Below are positions 33,395 to 43,376 of a stretch of DNA of 64,000 bases, piece by piece. The first letter of the stretch is position 1; each line of letters begins with the position of its first letter. Origin of the DNA: Peribacillus cavernae (GTDB lineage Bacteria; Bacillota; Bacilli; Bacillales; DSM-1321); the NCBI RefSeq assembly GCF_003989135.1, contig NZ_RYZZ01000003.1, positions 1-64,000 of the forward strand. The letters run 5' to 3'. The notes under the pieces are model-generated. The model saw only the letters and a program-made list of their open reading frames with translations. It had not been told where the DNA came from and ran no database searches. The position numbers were made by a program, and so were the translations under genes.

Positions 33395-34774
33395 ATGAAT
33401 AAAATATCTCTGAAGTTAGGGACGTTATTTTTCTTCATTATTCTGATACTTGAATCGTTCTTATTTTTCTTTTTACACGACAACATAGTCGAATCAAGGA
33501 TAGAAGAGGAACTTACAGCTCTGCAGGCAAGAGGAAATAGCCATAGAGATGTTGTTGAAAAATCTTATAAAAGTGAAACTCTTCACCATATCGCGTTAAT
33601 GGAGGCTCAAGCTGAAACAGAAGTAATCATTACAGATGAAAAAAGAGAGATTATCATTTCATCCAATGATATTGATCAGGAAGAGAAGAACTTTTTAGCT
33701 AAAAAAGTGGGGAATTTACCGCGTGAAGGGAGAATATTAGAGGATAGATGGAGATCTGAAAAGTATATCTCCACAATCAGTCCTTATTATATAGATACCA
33801 ATAAAACTGGTTATGTTTATATGTTTAAGAGCACAGACCAGGTCCAGGATTTAATTTCAAGATTAAACAGTCATTTTTTAATAGCCGGGATTCTGACCAT
33901 CTCTTTTCTAGTATTTACAATCCTTTTTTTAACGAAAGCTTTAACCACTCCTCTCATAAAAATGAAAAAGGCTACAGAGAAATTAAGCAAGGGAGACTTT
34001 TCTGTGAACTTGCCCAAACTTGGAGATGATGAGCTCGGTGATTTATCTGACTCAATAGAAATTTTGGCAAATGATTTAAATCATTTAAAAAATGAGAGAA
34101 AAGAATTCTTGGCAAGTATCTCACATGAACTCAGAACACCTTTAACGTATATAAAAGGATACGCCGATGTCGCTAGACGTGACACTCTTAACAAGAGTGA
34201 CAGAGAGAAATACTTGAATATCATATACGAGGAATCTGAAAAACTTTCAGATATGATCAAGGATTTGTTTGATTTAGCGAGGATTGACCAAAACAATTTT
34301 ACGATTAATAGAGAATTCATAAACTTTCCTTTGTATCTACAAGTCATCTATGAAAAAATGCTTCCAGCCTTTCGGGAAAAAAACATCCAACTCGTTGTAA
34401 ATTGTGAAGATGATTTGAAGGTATTCATTGATCCTCTAAGATTTGAGCAAATATTGCTTAATTTATTGGATAATGCCAAAAAATATTCACAGCCTAATAC
34501 GAAAACGAGTATAAACGCCAAGAGGGAAAAAGGGAAAGTCAAAATTGAAGTAAAAGATGAAGGATACGGCATTCCAGAAGAAGATATTCCTTTTATTTTT
34601 GAAAGGTTTTATAGAGTTGAGAAGTCCCGGTCTAGTCGTTTTGGCGGTTCCGGTTTGGGGCTGGCCATCGTCAAGGAATTGGTTGATACGCATGAGGGCG
34701 GCGAAATTCGCGTGGAAAGCAAAGCGAATCAAGGGACAACATTTATTATTACATTAGAGGAGTTGAGAAAATGA
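33395..34774 (+). CDS. Sensor histidine kinase
   Basis: This 459-residue membrane kinase has TM1 (about residues 10-27), an extracellular sensor region, TM2 (about 160-180), HAMP, HisKA with His244 in SISHELRTPLTYIKGY, and an ATPase domain with FERFYRVEKSR and GGSGLGLAIVK. I use ATG 33395; GTG 33386 is possible. It overlaps the response regulator start by 4 nt, so the two form a classic pair. The signal is unknown, though copper or envelope stress fits its neighbours. Confidence 0.9.
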   Translation: MNKISLKLGTLFFFIILILESFLFFFLHDNIVESRIEEELTALQARGNSHRDVVEKSYKSETLHHIALMEAQAETEVIITDEKREIIISSNDIDQEEKNFLAKKVGNLPREGRILEDRWRSEKYISTISPYYIDTNKTGYVYMFKSTDQVQDLISRLNSHFLIAGILTISFLVFTILFLTKALTTPLIKMKKATEKLSKGDFSVNLPKLGDDELGDLSDSIEILANDLNHLKNERKEFLASISHELRTPLTYIKGYADVARRDTLNKSDREKYLNIIYEESEKLSDMIKDLFDLARIDQNNFTINREFINFPLYLQVIYEKMLPAFREKNIQLVVNCEDDLKVFIDPLRFEQILLNLLDNAKKYSQPNTKTSINAKREKGKVKIEVKDEGYGIPEEDIPFIFERFYRVEKSRSSRFGGSGLGLAIVKELVDTHEGGEIRVESKANQGTTFIITLEELRK

Positions 34775-35448
34775 AAACTCTTTTGTTAGTCGATGATGAA
34801 CCAAGGATGCTCGATTTATTAAGTTTATATCTTATCCCTTTTTATCATTGTATCCAGGCAAGTTCAGGCAAGGAAGCCATACTAAAAATAGAAGATGAAA
34901 GTATAGATTTAGTATTATTGGATGTTATGATGCCTGAAATGGATGGTTGGAGTACATGTGAAGAGATAAGAAAGTATTCGGAAGTGCCAATTATCATGTT
35001 GTCTGCCCGAAATGAAAAGGTAGACATCATTAAAGGTTTGAGGATTGGAGCAGATGACTACATTACAAAGCCCTTTGACGAAGGGGAATTGCTCGCCAGA
35101 ATAGATGCTGTTTTCCGGAGATACCAAAATAAGGACCTTAGCCAAATAGATTATCATGGCTTAATTTGGGATGAGGAGTCATACGAACTAAAATATGAAG
35201 GAAGAAAAGTACAAACGACACCAAAAGAGTTTTTATTAATAGGATTGCTTCTGAAAAATCCAAATAAGGTTTTTTCAAGAGCGCACTTACTTGAAACAAT
35301 ATGGGGAAACAAAACATTTACTGAGGACAGAACCGTCGATTCCCACATACGAAATATCCGCGATAAGCTAAGGAAGGTTGATTTTCCAATAGATAGACAT
35401 CTAATGACTGTATGGGGAGTAGGTTATAAATGGGTAAGCAAGGAGTAG
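34771..35448 (+). CDS. OmpR/PhoB-family response regulator
   Basis: This 225-residue regulator has a receiver domain with Asp51 in LLDVMMPEMDG, acidic pocket DDEPR and Lys in DYITKPFDEGE, then a winged-helix DNA-binding domain (about 130-222) ending TVWGVGYKW. It is coupled to the kinase by a 4-nt overlap. A lipoprotein gene follows 84 nt downstream and could be a target. Confidence 0.92.
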   Translation: MKTLLLVDDEPRMLDLLSLYLIPFYHCIQASSGKEAILKIEDESIDLVLLDVMMPEMDGWSTCEEIRKYSEVPIIMLSARNEKVDIIKGLRIGADDYITKPFDEGELLARIDAVFRRYQNKDLSQIDYHGLIWDEESYELKYEGRKVQTTPKEFLLIGLLLKNPNKVFSRAHLLETIWGNKTFTEDRTVDSHIRNIRDKLRKVDFPIDRHLMTVWGVGYKWVSKE

Positions 35449-35532
35449 TTCTACATGGAGAAAAACTCATTTACATCACGCATCAATAATAATGGACAGT
35501 GTGAAGTGCATAAAAGATAATTGGAGGCTACC

Positions 35533-36450
35533 ATGAGAAAAATCAAATGGGGATTACTATCTCTAACCGCTGCGTTTACTTTATTAACAGCATGTTCAAA
35601 TAAAGAAGAGGCTTTCTTTGAAAGTGCAAATGGAGAAAAAATAGATCATATACACGGAACAGGTTACATTGGTGAACCAGCAGAACCCATACTTGCTACC
35701 CATAATGGCCTTCTAAAGTATGAAGATGGAAAGTGGTTAAAAACGACAAAAAACAATAACGACTATATGGGATTTCAGGCTGTGAAAAATGGCTTTTTTT
35801 CAAGCGGACATCCTGAAGAAGGATCAGATTTAAAAAATCCATTAGGATTGGTGAAAAGCACGGATGAGGGAAAAACTATAAAAAAATTAGCGTTTTACGG
35901 TGAAACTGATTTCCATTATCTCGGGGCAAGCTATAATACTGGCACAGTATATGCCATCAATGTAGAACCAAACTCTAAATTAGATGTGGGACTATTCTAT
36001 TCGAAAAGTGAAGGCAAGAAATGGACTCAATCCAAGCTTAAAGGCTTAAATTCAAATTCAATTGGAGGGCTTGCAGTTCACCCTTCAAAAGATAATATAA
36101 TCGCTATCAACACTAAGGAAGGAATCTATTATTCAGATGATTATGGGGATAATTTCAACTTTATTTCTACAAAAGAGATGGTGCCTTCCCTGACCTTCAC
36201 AGGAGATTCAATTCTTTATTCATCTATAGAAAATAATAAAGTAATATTACATGAAAAAAACATAGCAAATAAGGAGGATAAAAAAATACCTTTACCTGCT
36301 TTAGAAAGTGAGAACTTTATCCAGTATATTGCGATAAACCATGAAGATCCAAAAGAAATGGTGGTTATTACTCCGATGAATGATATATATCTGACTAAAA
36401 ATGGTGGAGAAAAATGGAGTCATATTGCTAAAAAGGGGAAAACAGAGTAG
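35533..36450 (+). CDS. Lipoprotein with BNR-type repeats (F510_1955-like glycosylhydrolase family)
   Basis: The 305-residue protein starts MRKIKWGLLSLTAAFTLLTAC, a lipoprotein signal, followed by DHIHGTGYIG and repeats with the Asp-box style STDEGKT and SEGKKW. It appears to be a beta-propeller lipoprotein, as in the F510_1955 family. The family is often seen near copper genes, but its substrate is not known to me. The ATG at 35533 follows TTGGAGG; the frame is open back to 35521. Confidence 0.75.
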   Translation: MRKIKWGLLSLTAAFTLLTACSNKEEAFFESANGEKIDHIHGTGYIGEPAEPILATHNGLLKYEDGKWLKTTKNNNDYMGFQAVKNGFFSSGHPEEGSDLKNPLGLVKSTDEGKTIKKLAFYGETDFHYLGASYNTGTVYAINVEPNSKLDVGLFYSKSEGKKWTQSKLKGLNSNSIGGLAVHPSKDNIIAINTKEGIYYSDDYGDNFNFISTKEMVPSLTFTGDSILYSSIENNKVILHEKNIANKEDKKIPLPALESENFIQYIAINHEDPKEMVVITPMNDIYLTKNGGEKWSHIAKKGKTE

Positions 36451-36467
36451 TAACATACTCTGTTTTT
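36439..36467 (+). terminator. Terminator after the BNR lipoprotein
   Basis: AAAACAGAGTA/TACTCTGTTTT with a 6-nt loop overlaps the stop codon and ends in T's. Confidence 0.85.
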
Positions 36468-36580
36468 CGTATAGGTATCACTAAAATGAAAAACAATAAA
36501 TGGTAAGCTTACTGCATACTTTTTGCGCAATTTATTGATATGATGCTTTTAACCCATTTAATGAGAGGAGTTTTAACTTT

Positions 36581-37672
36581 ATGAAATTGAAAAGGACTGG
36601 ATTATTATCCATCTTTACGGCATTAATGCTCGTGTTGGGAGCATGTTCCAACGATAATGAGGATCAGCAAAAGGATTCCAATGATGAAAAGATGGAAGAA
36701 AATATGGATGGTATGGATCATGATAATATGGACATGGACTCTGGGAAGAATTAAAAGAGCTTAAATTGCACTATATTTGTCTCACCCCATACGCAAGTGT
36801 CAAAAGAAAATAACGGAGTTCAAGTGATTCTTGTGGGTGATTTAGACAAGAAAGTTCAAGATCAAGTAGAAGAATCCGGATTCAAAACTGAACGAATTGA
36901 GGCGGAAAATCCAGCAGATTATGCCAAAGCGATTGACACATACTACGCCAAGGTTTCCGGTTCCCTGCCACAATCGGTAGTTGTCGGTTCAATGGATAAT
37001 TCTGATTTTACACTGCCAGCTGTAAACTGGATTTCTCATATGCCCGAACCTTTACTTTATGTGAAAAAGGACCAAGTTCCACAAGAAACTATTGATGCGC
37101 TTAAGAAACGCAATGGCGAAGCAAATATTTATTTAATTGGACCAGAGTCTATTGTTTCAGGCACTGTAGAAAAACAACTGGCACAGTATGGTAAAGTCAC
37201 AAGGATTTCCGGCAAGGACGCGTATTCAAATGCGATTGCGTTTGCAAAATTTAAAGATAAAAACACACAATTCGGTTGGGGAATCACGACCCCAGGCCAC
37301 AATGTTTCTTTTATCCCTAGTGGCTCTAAAGAACTTGCTATCGCTTCCGCGCCATTTTCTCATGCGGGTAAACACGCCCCATTGCTATGGTCTGATAAAG
37401 AGAAGATGCCTTCTTCTGTGATGTCTTATGTAATGTCCCTACAGCCTAAATACAAAATGTCACCTGCTGAAGGACCATATAATCATGCGTGGTTAACCGG
37501 CGATGAGAAGGAGTTCTCCAAAGCAGCGCAAGCTGAACTAGATGATATGTTAGAAATTGTTTCTGAATCCGGCCAAGGTCACGGTGGAATGAACATGGAT
37601 GGAATGGAAGGTATGGATAAAAATAGCGAAGAGAAAAAAGATAACTCAGAAATGCCTGGAATGAATCACTAA
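36581..37672 (+). pseudogene. Disrupted cell-wall-binding-repeat (CWB2) lipoprotein
   Basis: ATG 36581 behind GAGAGGAG starts a lipoprotein (signal to LGACSND) with a Met/Asp/His-rich stretch. It stops at TAA 36752 after 57 residues. The same frame continues from 36755 to 37672 with the C-terminal two thirds of a CWB2-repeat protein (VQVILVGDLDKKV, NIYLIGPESIVSG) and another Met/His-rich tail. The junction looks like a deletion of the first repeat plus a stop. GTG 36797 could start a 291-residue cytosolic fragment, but without a signal peptide it would be mislocated. Met/His patches suggest copper binding outside the cell. Confidence 0.75.
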
Positions 37673-37685
37673 AGATTGATACAAT

Positions 37686-37711
37686 CCCCCACCATTAAGC
37701 TTTGGTGGGGG
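37686..37711 (+). terminator. Terminator after the CWB2 pseudogene
   Basis: CCCCCACCA/TGGTGGGGG with an 8-nt loop forms a strong GC-rich hairpin. Its T-tail is short. Confidence 0.7.
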
Positions 37712-37847
37712 ACACTTATTTAATCTGCTTGTAGATCATTTAGTTATATATTAACTTTTCATAAATAAAAGGGAACTAAACTCTGTATTTCCCCTTAATC
37801 TAACTCATTCATAAGGTGGAGAACACATTTATACTCATAAATACTAT

Positions 37848-37910
37848 TTGAAATAAAACCAATAACACGCTATCATCTAAGTAACAACTTTATTAATTAA
37901 TTTAATTAAT
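37848..37910 (+). promoter_or_regulatory. galT promoter with palindromic operator
   Basis: TTGAAA (37848-37853) and TATCAT (37871-37876) are spaced by 17 bp. A 15-bp palindrome ATTAATTTAATTAAT lies at 37896-37910, just past the likely start site. The same sequence but for the last base lies after the ABC-transporter promoter at 43319. A degenerate cre-like ATAACACGCTATCA (37862-37875) overlaps the -10. Confidence 0.65.
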
Positions 37911-37973
37911 ATGAAGTCACTTCGTAAAAAGCAAGTGGTTCCGATGTAAAAGTGATACGGAGGTATTACAATC

Positions 37974-39488
37974 ATGCAAAACATTTATCAAGACATTCAA
38001 AATCTGCTGGAATATGGAGTTTCTCATCATCTATTGACGGAAGAAGATGTTATTTATGCTCGCAACAAAATTCTTTCCTTATTAGATTTAAATGATTGGC
38101 ATGACTCAGTGGCAAAAGAAAACCCTTCTTCGCTTCAGGATATTTTAGACAGCATCCTGGATTGGTGCTCGGAAAACGGGTTGCTATCACACAATACAAC
38201 GACCGAACGGGATATCTTTGATACGGAACTTATGAATTGTTTAATGCCGCGCCCATCCGAGGTGATCCGCACCTTTAGGGAAAATTATCAAGAAAATCAG
38301 GAACTAGCGACAAACCAGTTTTATGAACTTTCAATTTCATCAAACTATATTCGTGAGGACAGGGTTTCCAAAAATCGAATCTGGAAAACGTCTACCCCGT
38401 ACGGAGAAATAGATATCACCATCAACCTTTCAAAACCGGAAAAAGATCCAAAAGAAATTGCCTTATTACAGAATAGTCCGAGTCATTCTTACCCCGACTG
38501 TCCACTGTGTATCGAAAATGAAGGCTTTAGGGGCAATCTTCGGCATGCCGCAAGAGCGACACACCGGATCATTCCGATTACTTTAAACGGTGAAGATTGG
38601 TTTTTTCAATATTCACCTTATGTGTACTATCGGGAACATTGCATCGTTTTAAAAAAACAGCATGTTCCGATGGAAATTTCGACAGATACCTTTGTTCGCC
38701 TCCTCAATTTTGTTGAAAAAATGCCCCACTATTTCATCGGCTCCAATGCCGACTTGCCGATTGTCGGCGGCTCAATTTTGACTCATGACCATTTCCAGGG
38801 CGGCCGCTATACGTTTGCCATCGAGAGAGCTGAGACCGAGGAAACTTTTCAGCTGCAAGGTTATCCAAACGTTACAATCGGAATTGTTAAATGGCCAATG
38901 TCGGTATTAAGGATACAGGGCGAAAAAAAGGAAGTTGCCCAGATTTCGGAAATGATATGGCGTACGTGGCAGGGATATAGTGATATTGCTGCAGATATCC
39001 TCGCTTTTAGCGGCGAAACTCCTCATAATACGGTCACGCCAATTGCCCGCAGACGAGGGGAGTTATATGAAATGGATCTAGTGTTACGAAATAATCGCAC
39101 AACCGTGGAACACCCCGATGGAATGTTCCACCCTCATCAGGAACTCCATCATATTAAAAAGGAGAACATTGGCGTCATCGAAGTAATGGGCCTTGCCGTC
39201 TTACCTGGAAGGCTTGCCAATGACCTGGATATACTAGCCCAGCTTCTCATCGATCCCGCAGAAAAAGATCAATGGGACACATCTTTGCTGAAACATTGGG
39301 ATTGGCATCAGCAAATTTTAAAAGACCATCAATACATCACCAAAGAAAATGTAACAGACATCCTGCGAACAGAAGTGGGCAGGAAATTCCAAAATGTCTT
39401 GGAACATGCGGGAGTATTCAAGAGGACATCACATGGCAAACAAGCATTCCTTCGATTTATCACGAAGCTTCAGGAAAAAAACTCGTAG
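37974..39488 (+). CDS. galT: Galactose-1-phosphate uridylyltransferase, class II
   Basis: The 504-residue enzyme is of the Gram-positive GalT type. It swaps UMP between UDP-glucose and galactose-1-phosphate in the Leloir pathway. Family features include the CPLCIENEGFRGN metal-type motif and GGSILTHDHFQGGRYTF with the catalytic His region. ACGGAGG precedes the ATG. galK follows after 81 nt. The unit starts at a promoter with a palindromic operator. Confidence 0.95.
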   Translation: MQNIYQDIQNLLEYGVSHHLLTEEDVIYARNKILSLLDLNDWHDSVAKENPSSLQDILDSILDWCSENGLLSHNTTTERDIFDTELMNCLMPRPSEVIRTFRENYQENQELATNQFYELSISSNYIREDRVSKNRIWKTSTPYGEIDITINLSKPEKDPKEIALLQNSPSHSYPDCPLCIENEGFRGNLRHAARATHRIIPITLNGEDWFFQYSPYVYYREHCIVLKKQHVPMEISTDTFVRLLNFVEKMPHYFIGSNADLPIVGGSILTHDHFQGGRYTFAIERAETEETFQLQGYPNVTIGIVKWPMSVLRIQGEKKEVAQISEMIWRTWQGYSDIAADILAFSGETPHNTVTPIARRRGELYEMDLVLRNNRTTVEHPDGMFHPHQELHHIKKENIGVIEVMGLAVLPGRLANDLDILAQLLIDPAEKDQWDTSLLKHWDWHQQILKDHQYITKENVTDILRTEVGRKFQNVLEHAGVFKRTSHGKQAFLRFITKLQEKNS

Positions 39489-39569
39489 TAACTAGCAGTT
39501 TGGAAGAGTGCTAGAAAAGGGGAACCTCGATTAATCCCATATTAATAGAGAAAGAAGGCTAGAAATAAT

Positions 39570-40778
39570 ATGGACACTCAAGAGTTAATAAAGCTGTTTT
39601 TTGCTGAATTCGGTTATGAAGATAACACCCGCTTCTTTTTTGCGCCCAGCAGGGTGAATTTAATTGGAGAGCATACGGATTATAACGGAGGATACGTTTT
39701 GCCTGCCGCTTTAACCTTTGGAACGTGGGCTATTGCCCGCCCTCGAAACGATGGAATATATCGTCTTCGTTCCACCAACTTCTCTGCCAAAGTCGACTGC
39801 GCACTTTCTGAGAAACTAGTATACAAAAAGGAAGACGACTGGGCCAATTACCCAAAGGGTGTCCTATATGAATTAATAAAGATGGCCGGGGTGGAACAAT
39901 CTCATCTTTTTACCGGGGCAGATATTTTATTTCACGGAAATACCCCCAATGGAGCAGGGCTTTCTTCTTCGGCATCAATTGAACTTGTAACCGGGCTTTC
40001 ACTTAGTTCTTTAGCTGGTTTGCCTGTCCCGATGCTGGAGCTTGTAAAATTAGCTCAACGTGCAGAAAATGGTTTTGTAGGCGTTAATTGCGGAATTATG
40101 GATCAATTCGCAATAGGGATGGGAAGAGAAAACCATGCTATCATGTTGAAATGCGATAAATTGGAATATTCCTACGTCCCGATGAAGCTGGATGATTACA
40201 AAATCGTGATCACCAATACAAATAAACAGCGGGGGCTGGCGGACTCTAAATATAATGAACGCCGCCGGGAATGTGAACAAGGATTTGCCCAAATCAAAAA
40301 TAGGCTTCTCCATGCTCAGTCGTTAGGAGATGTGGGTTATACTGAATGGGAGAAGGTTCGTAAGTTTGTTGTGGATGAGGTTATCCGCAATCGGCTGGAG
40401 CATGTCATTTCAGAAAATGAACGAGTTAAATCAGCGATGAAAAGTTTGCAAAAAAGTGATCTGTCTGCATTTGGCGATTTAATGAAAAGATCACATGAGT
40501 CGTTGCGGGACTTATATGAAGTAACCGGTTTTGAGCTGGATACGCTTTATGAGGAAGCCTCCAGGGTTCCGGGCTGTATTGGCACAAGGATGACAGGCGC
40601 CGGGTTTGGCGGCTGTAATGTCAGCCTGGTAAAAGAAGAATCCGTTGTGCAATTTAAAAAGTCCGTATCAGAAAACTATACATCGAAAACAACTCTTACT
40701 CCGACTTTCTATGTATGCGAAATTGGGAATGGTGCAAGAGAAATAAGCAAGGTGGGTGCAGAAGGAGGAATCAAATAA
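39570..40778 (+). CDS. galK: Galactokinase
   Basis: The 402-residue GHMP kinase phosphorylates galactose at C1. The galactose-binding signature GEHTDYNGG, the ATP loop GAGLSSSASIEL and the third motif GARMTGAGFGG (here RMTGAGFGGCN) are all present. The size is normal. The stop overlaps the galE start by 1 nt (TAATG). Confidence 0.96.
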   Translation: MDTQELIKLFFAEFGYEDNTRFFFAPSRVNLIGEHTDYNGGYVLPAALTFGTWAIARPRNDGIYRLRSTNFSAKVDCALSEKLVYKKEDDWANYPKGVLYELIKMAGVEQSHLFTGADILFHGNTPNGAGLSSSASIELVTGLSLSSLAGLPVPMLELVKLAQRAENGFVGVNCGIMDQFAIGMGRENHAIMLKCDKLEYSYVPMKLDDYKIVITNTNKQRGLADSKYNERRRECEQGFAQIKNRLLHAQSLGDVGYTEWEKVRKFVVDEVIRNRLEHVISENERVKSAMKSLQKSDLSAFGDLMKRSHESLRDLYEVTGFELDTLYEEASRVPGCIGTRMTGAGFGGCNVSLVKEESVVQFKKSVSENYTSKTTLTPTFYVCEIGNGAREISKVGAEGGIK

Positions 40779-41770
40779 TGGCTATCTTAGTCACAGGCGG
40801 GGCTGGTTATATTGGCAGCCACACCGTTATTGAGCTTTTAAATCAGGGAGAAGAAGTGATTGTCATTGATAATCTTAAAACTGGCCATAAACAGGCAGTA
40901 GCTGGCGGAGCTTTTTATGAAGGAAATTTGCGGGATACATCGTTTCTTGAACGTGTCTTCAGGGAAAATGGTATAGAAGCGGTGATTCATTTTGCTGCAA
41001 GTTCCCTGGTTGGAGAAAGTGTACAGCAGCCGCTTCCTTATTATGAAAATAACTTAATGGCTTCCCATAATCTTGTTTCAACGATGCTTGAACATAATGT
41101 GAAAAAGATCGTGTTTTCATCGACGGCTGCTACTTATGGAGAGCCGAAACAAATCCCGATTTTGGAAGAAGACAGCACAAACCCAACAAGTCCCTATGGG
41201 GAAACAAAACTGGCAATGGAAAAAATGTTCCGCTGGTGTGATCAAGCATATGGATTGAAATCGGTCTCCCTCAGGTACTTTAATGCGGCAGGTGCACATC
41301 CTGATGGCATGATCGGTGAAGACCATAATCCCGAGAGCCACTTGATTCCGATCATTCTCCAGGTCGCCCTCGGTCAAAGAGAAGCAATCGGCGTGTTTGG
41401 CGACGATTATCCAACAGAAGACGGTACGTGCATTCGCGATTATATCCATGTCATGGATCTTGCGAACGCACACTGGCTCGCTCTAAAGTCGTTGCGTGAA
41501 AACGGAGCCAGTAATGTTTTTAACCTGGGGAACGGAAAAGGGTTTTCAGTAAAGGAAGTCATTGAAACAGCCCGTAACGTAACGGGACATTCCATTCCGG
41601 AAAAAATTAGCCCCCGGCGTGCAGGCGATCCGGCGTTGTTGATTGCCTCCTCGGAGAAAGCACAAACTGCATTAGGCTGGAAACCAAAATATAATGACCT
41701 CAGAACTATTATCGAAACAGCTTGGAATTGGCATAAAGAAAACCCGGACGGTTTTTTAGGCAAAAAGTAG
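40778..41770 (+). CDS. galE: UDP-glucose 4-epimerase
   Basis: The 330-residue SDR epimerase interconverts UDP-galactose and UDP-glucose. It has the NAD motif GGAGYIGSH, the Ser-Thr active region FSSTAATYG and catalytic YxxxK in PYGETKLAME. ATG 40778 is preferred over an open upstream frame because GAAGGAGG is spaced for it. It completes galTKE. Confidence 0.96.
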   Translation: MAILVTGGAGYIGSHTVIELLNQGEEVIVIDNLKTGHKQAVAGGAFYEGNLRDTSFLERVFRENGIEAVIHFAASSLVGESVQQPLPYYENNLMASHNLVSTMLEHNVKKIVFSSTAATYGEPKQIPILEEDSTNPTSPYGETKLAMEKMFRWCDQAYGLKSVSLRYFNAAGAHPDGMIGEDHNPESHLIPIILQVALGQREAIGVFGDDYPTEDGTCIRDYIHVMDLANAHWLALKSLRENGASNVFNLGNGKGFSVKEVIETARNVTGHSIPEKISPRRAGDPALLIASSEKAQTALGWKPKYNDLRTIIETAWNWHKENPDGFLGKK

Positions 41771-41788
41771 AAAGGGGAACATGGTATT

Positions 41789-42877
41789 ATGACTGTATCT
41801 GTAACTCCGCTGCAGAAAGTAAAGGACTTCATGAAACAAAAAGAAATTGATGGAGTTCTGTTTCGGACACGCAGTAATTTCTCCTGGCTAACGGGAGGGA
41901 AGGATAACCATATCGTACATACAACTGAATTAGGGGTAGCAGACCTGCTAATTCTTCCAGAAAAAAAGTACTGCATCACCTCAAAAATGGAATCCGCCCG
42001 CATTCATGATGAAGAGCTCATTGGGCTTGATTACGAATTTATCGCAACTGAATGGTACGAAAACCAGGATAAGGCAATTGAAAAACTCTGTGAAGGAAAA
42101 ACAATTGCCAGTGATGTTCCATTCAGCCATTTCCTTGACTTCGGCCGCGAATTAACAGGGTTGCGTTTTACCCTTAATGAGAAGGAAATTAATCGCTACC
42201 GTTTGCTTTCCCAAAAAGCAGCCGGTGCCGTAGAATCTACCTGCCGGGAAATTGAACCAGGCATGACAGAGTTTGAAATTGCTGCCCACCTGGCGGCAAA
42301 GGTGATGAAAGACGGGATGAATCCCCATGTCATTCTTGTGTCCACCGATGACCGCGTGTTTAAGTACCGTCACCCAATTCCAACCGAAAAGAAGCTCGAG
42401 GAATACGCGATGATTGTTCTCTGTGCGGAAAAAGGCGGATTGGTCAGCAATGTGACAAGGTTCGTTCACTTTGGCGCTTTGCCAGAAGAATTGGCCGTCA
42501 ATAAAGGGAAACTGATGCAAATAGATGTTGCCATGAATGCAGTGACAAGACCGGGAACCCCGATTAAGGATGTATTGCAAAAAGGCTTCGATACATACAG
42601 CGAAGTTGGCTATCCGGATGACTGGCGCTATCTCCATCAAGGAGGGCCTACCGGCTATGCAACCCGTGAATTTATCGCAACTCCTGACATGGAGGATATC
42701 GTTCATTTACATCAAGCTTTTGCCTGGAATCCCGCGATCAGGGGCATTAAATCAGAGGATACCATTTTAGTGGGCGAAGATGATAATGAAGTTCTAACTC
42801 ATACCGGCGAATGGGTATATCTTGAAACAGAGCACAATGGAAAGAAATATTTACGGCCCGATATATTGATTCGGTGA
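41789..42877 (+). CDS. M24/creatinase-fold protein lacking metal ligands
   Basis: The 362-residue protein has the pita-bread fold of M24 aminopeptidases, with an N-terminal creatinase-type domain and a C-terminal domain. The catalytic metal ligands are largely missing. Both aspartates are replaced (LCAEKGGLVSNVTR against LLDxGxxxxGYxxDxTR), and one Glu is Asn (AWNPAI). The His of HQGG and the last Glu of SEDT remain. As in creatinase, it probably works without metal. It lies 18 nt after galE and ends at the operon terminator, so a role with galactosides is suggested but unknown. Confidence 0.75.
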   Translation: MTVSVTPLQKVKDFMKQKEIDGVLFRTRSNFSWLTGGKDNHIVHTTELGVADLLILPEKKYCITSKMESARIHDEELIGLDYEFIATEWYENQDKAIEKLCEGKTIASDVPFSHFLDFGRELTGLRFTLNEKEINRYRLLSQKAAGAVESTCREIEPGMTEFEIAAHLAAKVMKDGMNPHVILVSTDDRVFKYRHPIPTEKKLEEYAMIVLCAEKGGLVSNVTRFVHFGALPEELAVNKGKLMQIDVAMNAVTRPGTPIKDVLQKGFDTYSEVGYPDDWRYLHQGGPTGYATREFIATPDMEDIVHLHQAFAWNPAIRGIKSEDTILVGEDDNEVLTHTGEWVYLETEHNGKKYLRPDILIR

Positions 42878-42899
42878 GTGAAATTAAAACGGATAAAAG

Positions 42900-42932
42900 A
42901 AAAGACGTATCAACTGCAGATACGTCTTTTTC
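42900..42932 (+). terminator. Terminator of the gal operon
   Basis: AAAAGACGTATC/GATACGTCTTTT (12 bp), a 7-nt loop and a T-run end the gal operon. Confidence 0.92.
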
Positions 42933-43266
42933 AACTGGACCGGAAAGTATAAGTTTTCTTCTTATGTATTGGTGTAAACCAGCAATTTTGAAACTGGAAT
43001 TCTTGTTTTGTTGCCATATTTTCGTTTTTGTTGCTATTTTGATTACCTTCGTTGCTGATTTTCAGACTTTGTTACTAATAGTCTAGATCTTAACTTTTTT
43101 TTAGATGTTTGCCCCTTAGAAATCTGTTTAATTTAATATGGAAAATAAACTTACTATTTTAATAGCAAAGGCATAAGAAGGGCAGTTATTTACAGCAGGT
43201 ACATACATATCATAATGACAGTTAGCTCTGCATCAAATGCTTGACATTATCATCAAAATATCAAAA

Positions 43267-43333
43267 TGAAAACGTTGACAAAAACTATGCGTATGACTAT
43301 TATAAAAGTACAAAGTAAATTAATTTAATTAAC
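43267..43333 (+). promoter_or_regulatory. ABC-transporter promoter with cre site and shared operator
   Basis: TTGACA (43275-43280) and TATTAT (43298-43303) are 17 bp apart. TGAAAACGTTGACA at 43267-43280 is a perfect match to the CcpA cre consensus TGWAANCGNTNWCA and covers the -35. The palindrome ATTAATTTAATTAAC (43319-43333) follows the start site and matches the galT site at 14 of 15 bases. It looks like dual control by catabolite repression and the ROK regulator. The remaining 42933-43266 shows no gene. Confidence 0.8.
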
Positions 43334-43376
43334 TTAAGAGACAGGGACTATTTTAGCAAATCGAGGGGGAAATAGG

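Noticed and set aside
36752-36754. Recoded stop in the CWB2 lipoprotein
   Set aside because: TAA is not a Sec codon and the flanking protein does not match the family, so deletion is the better reading.
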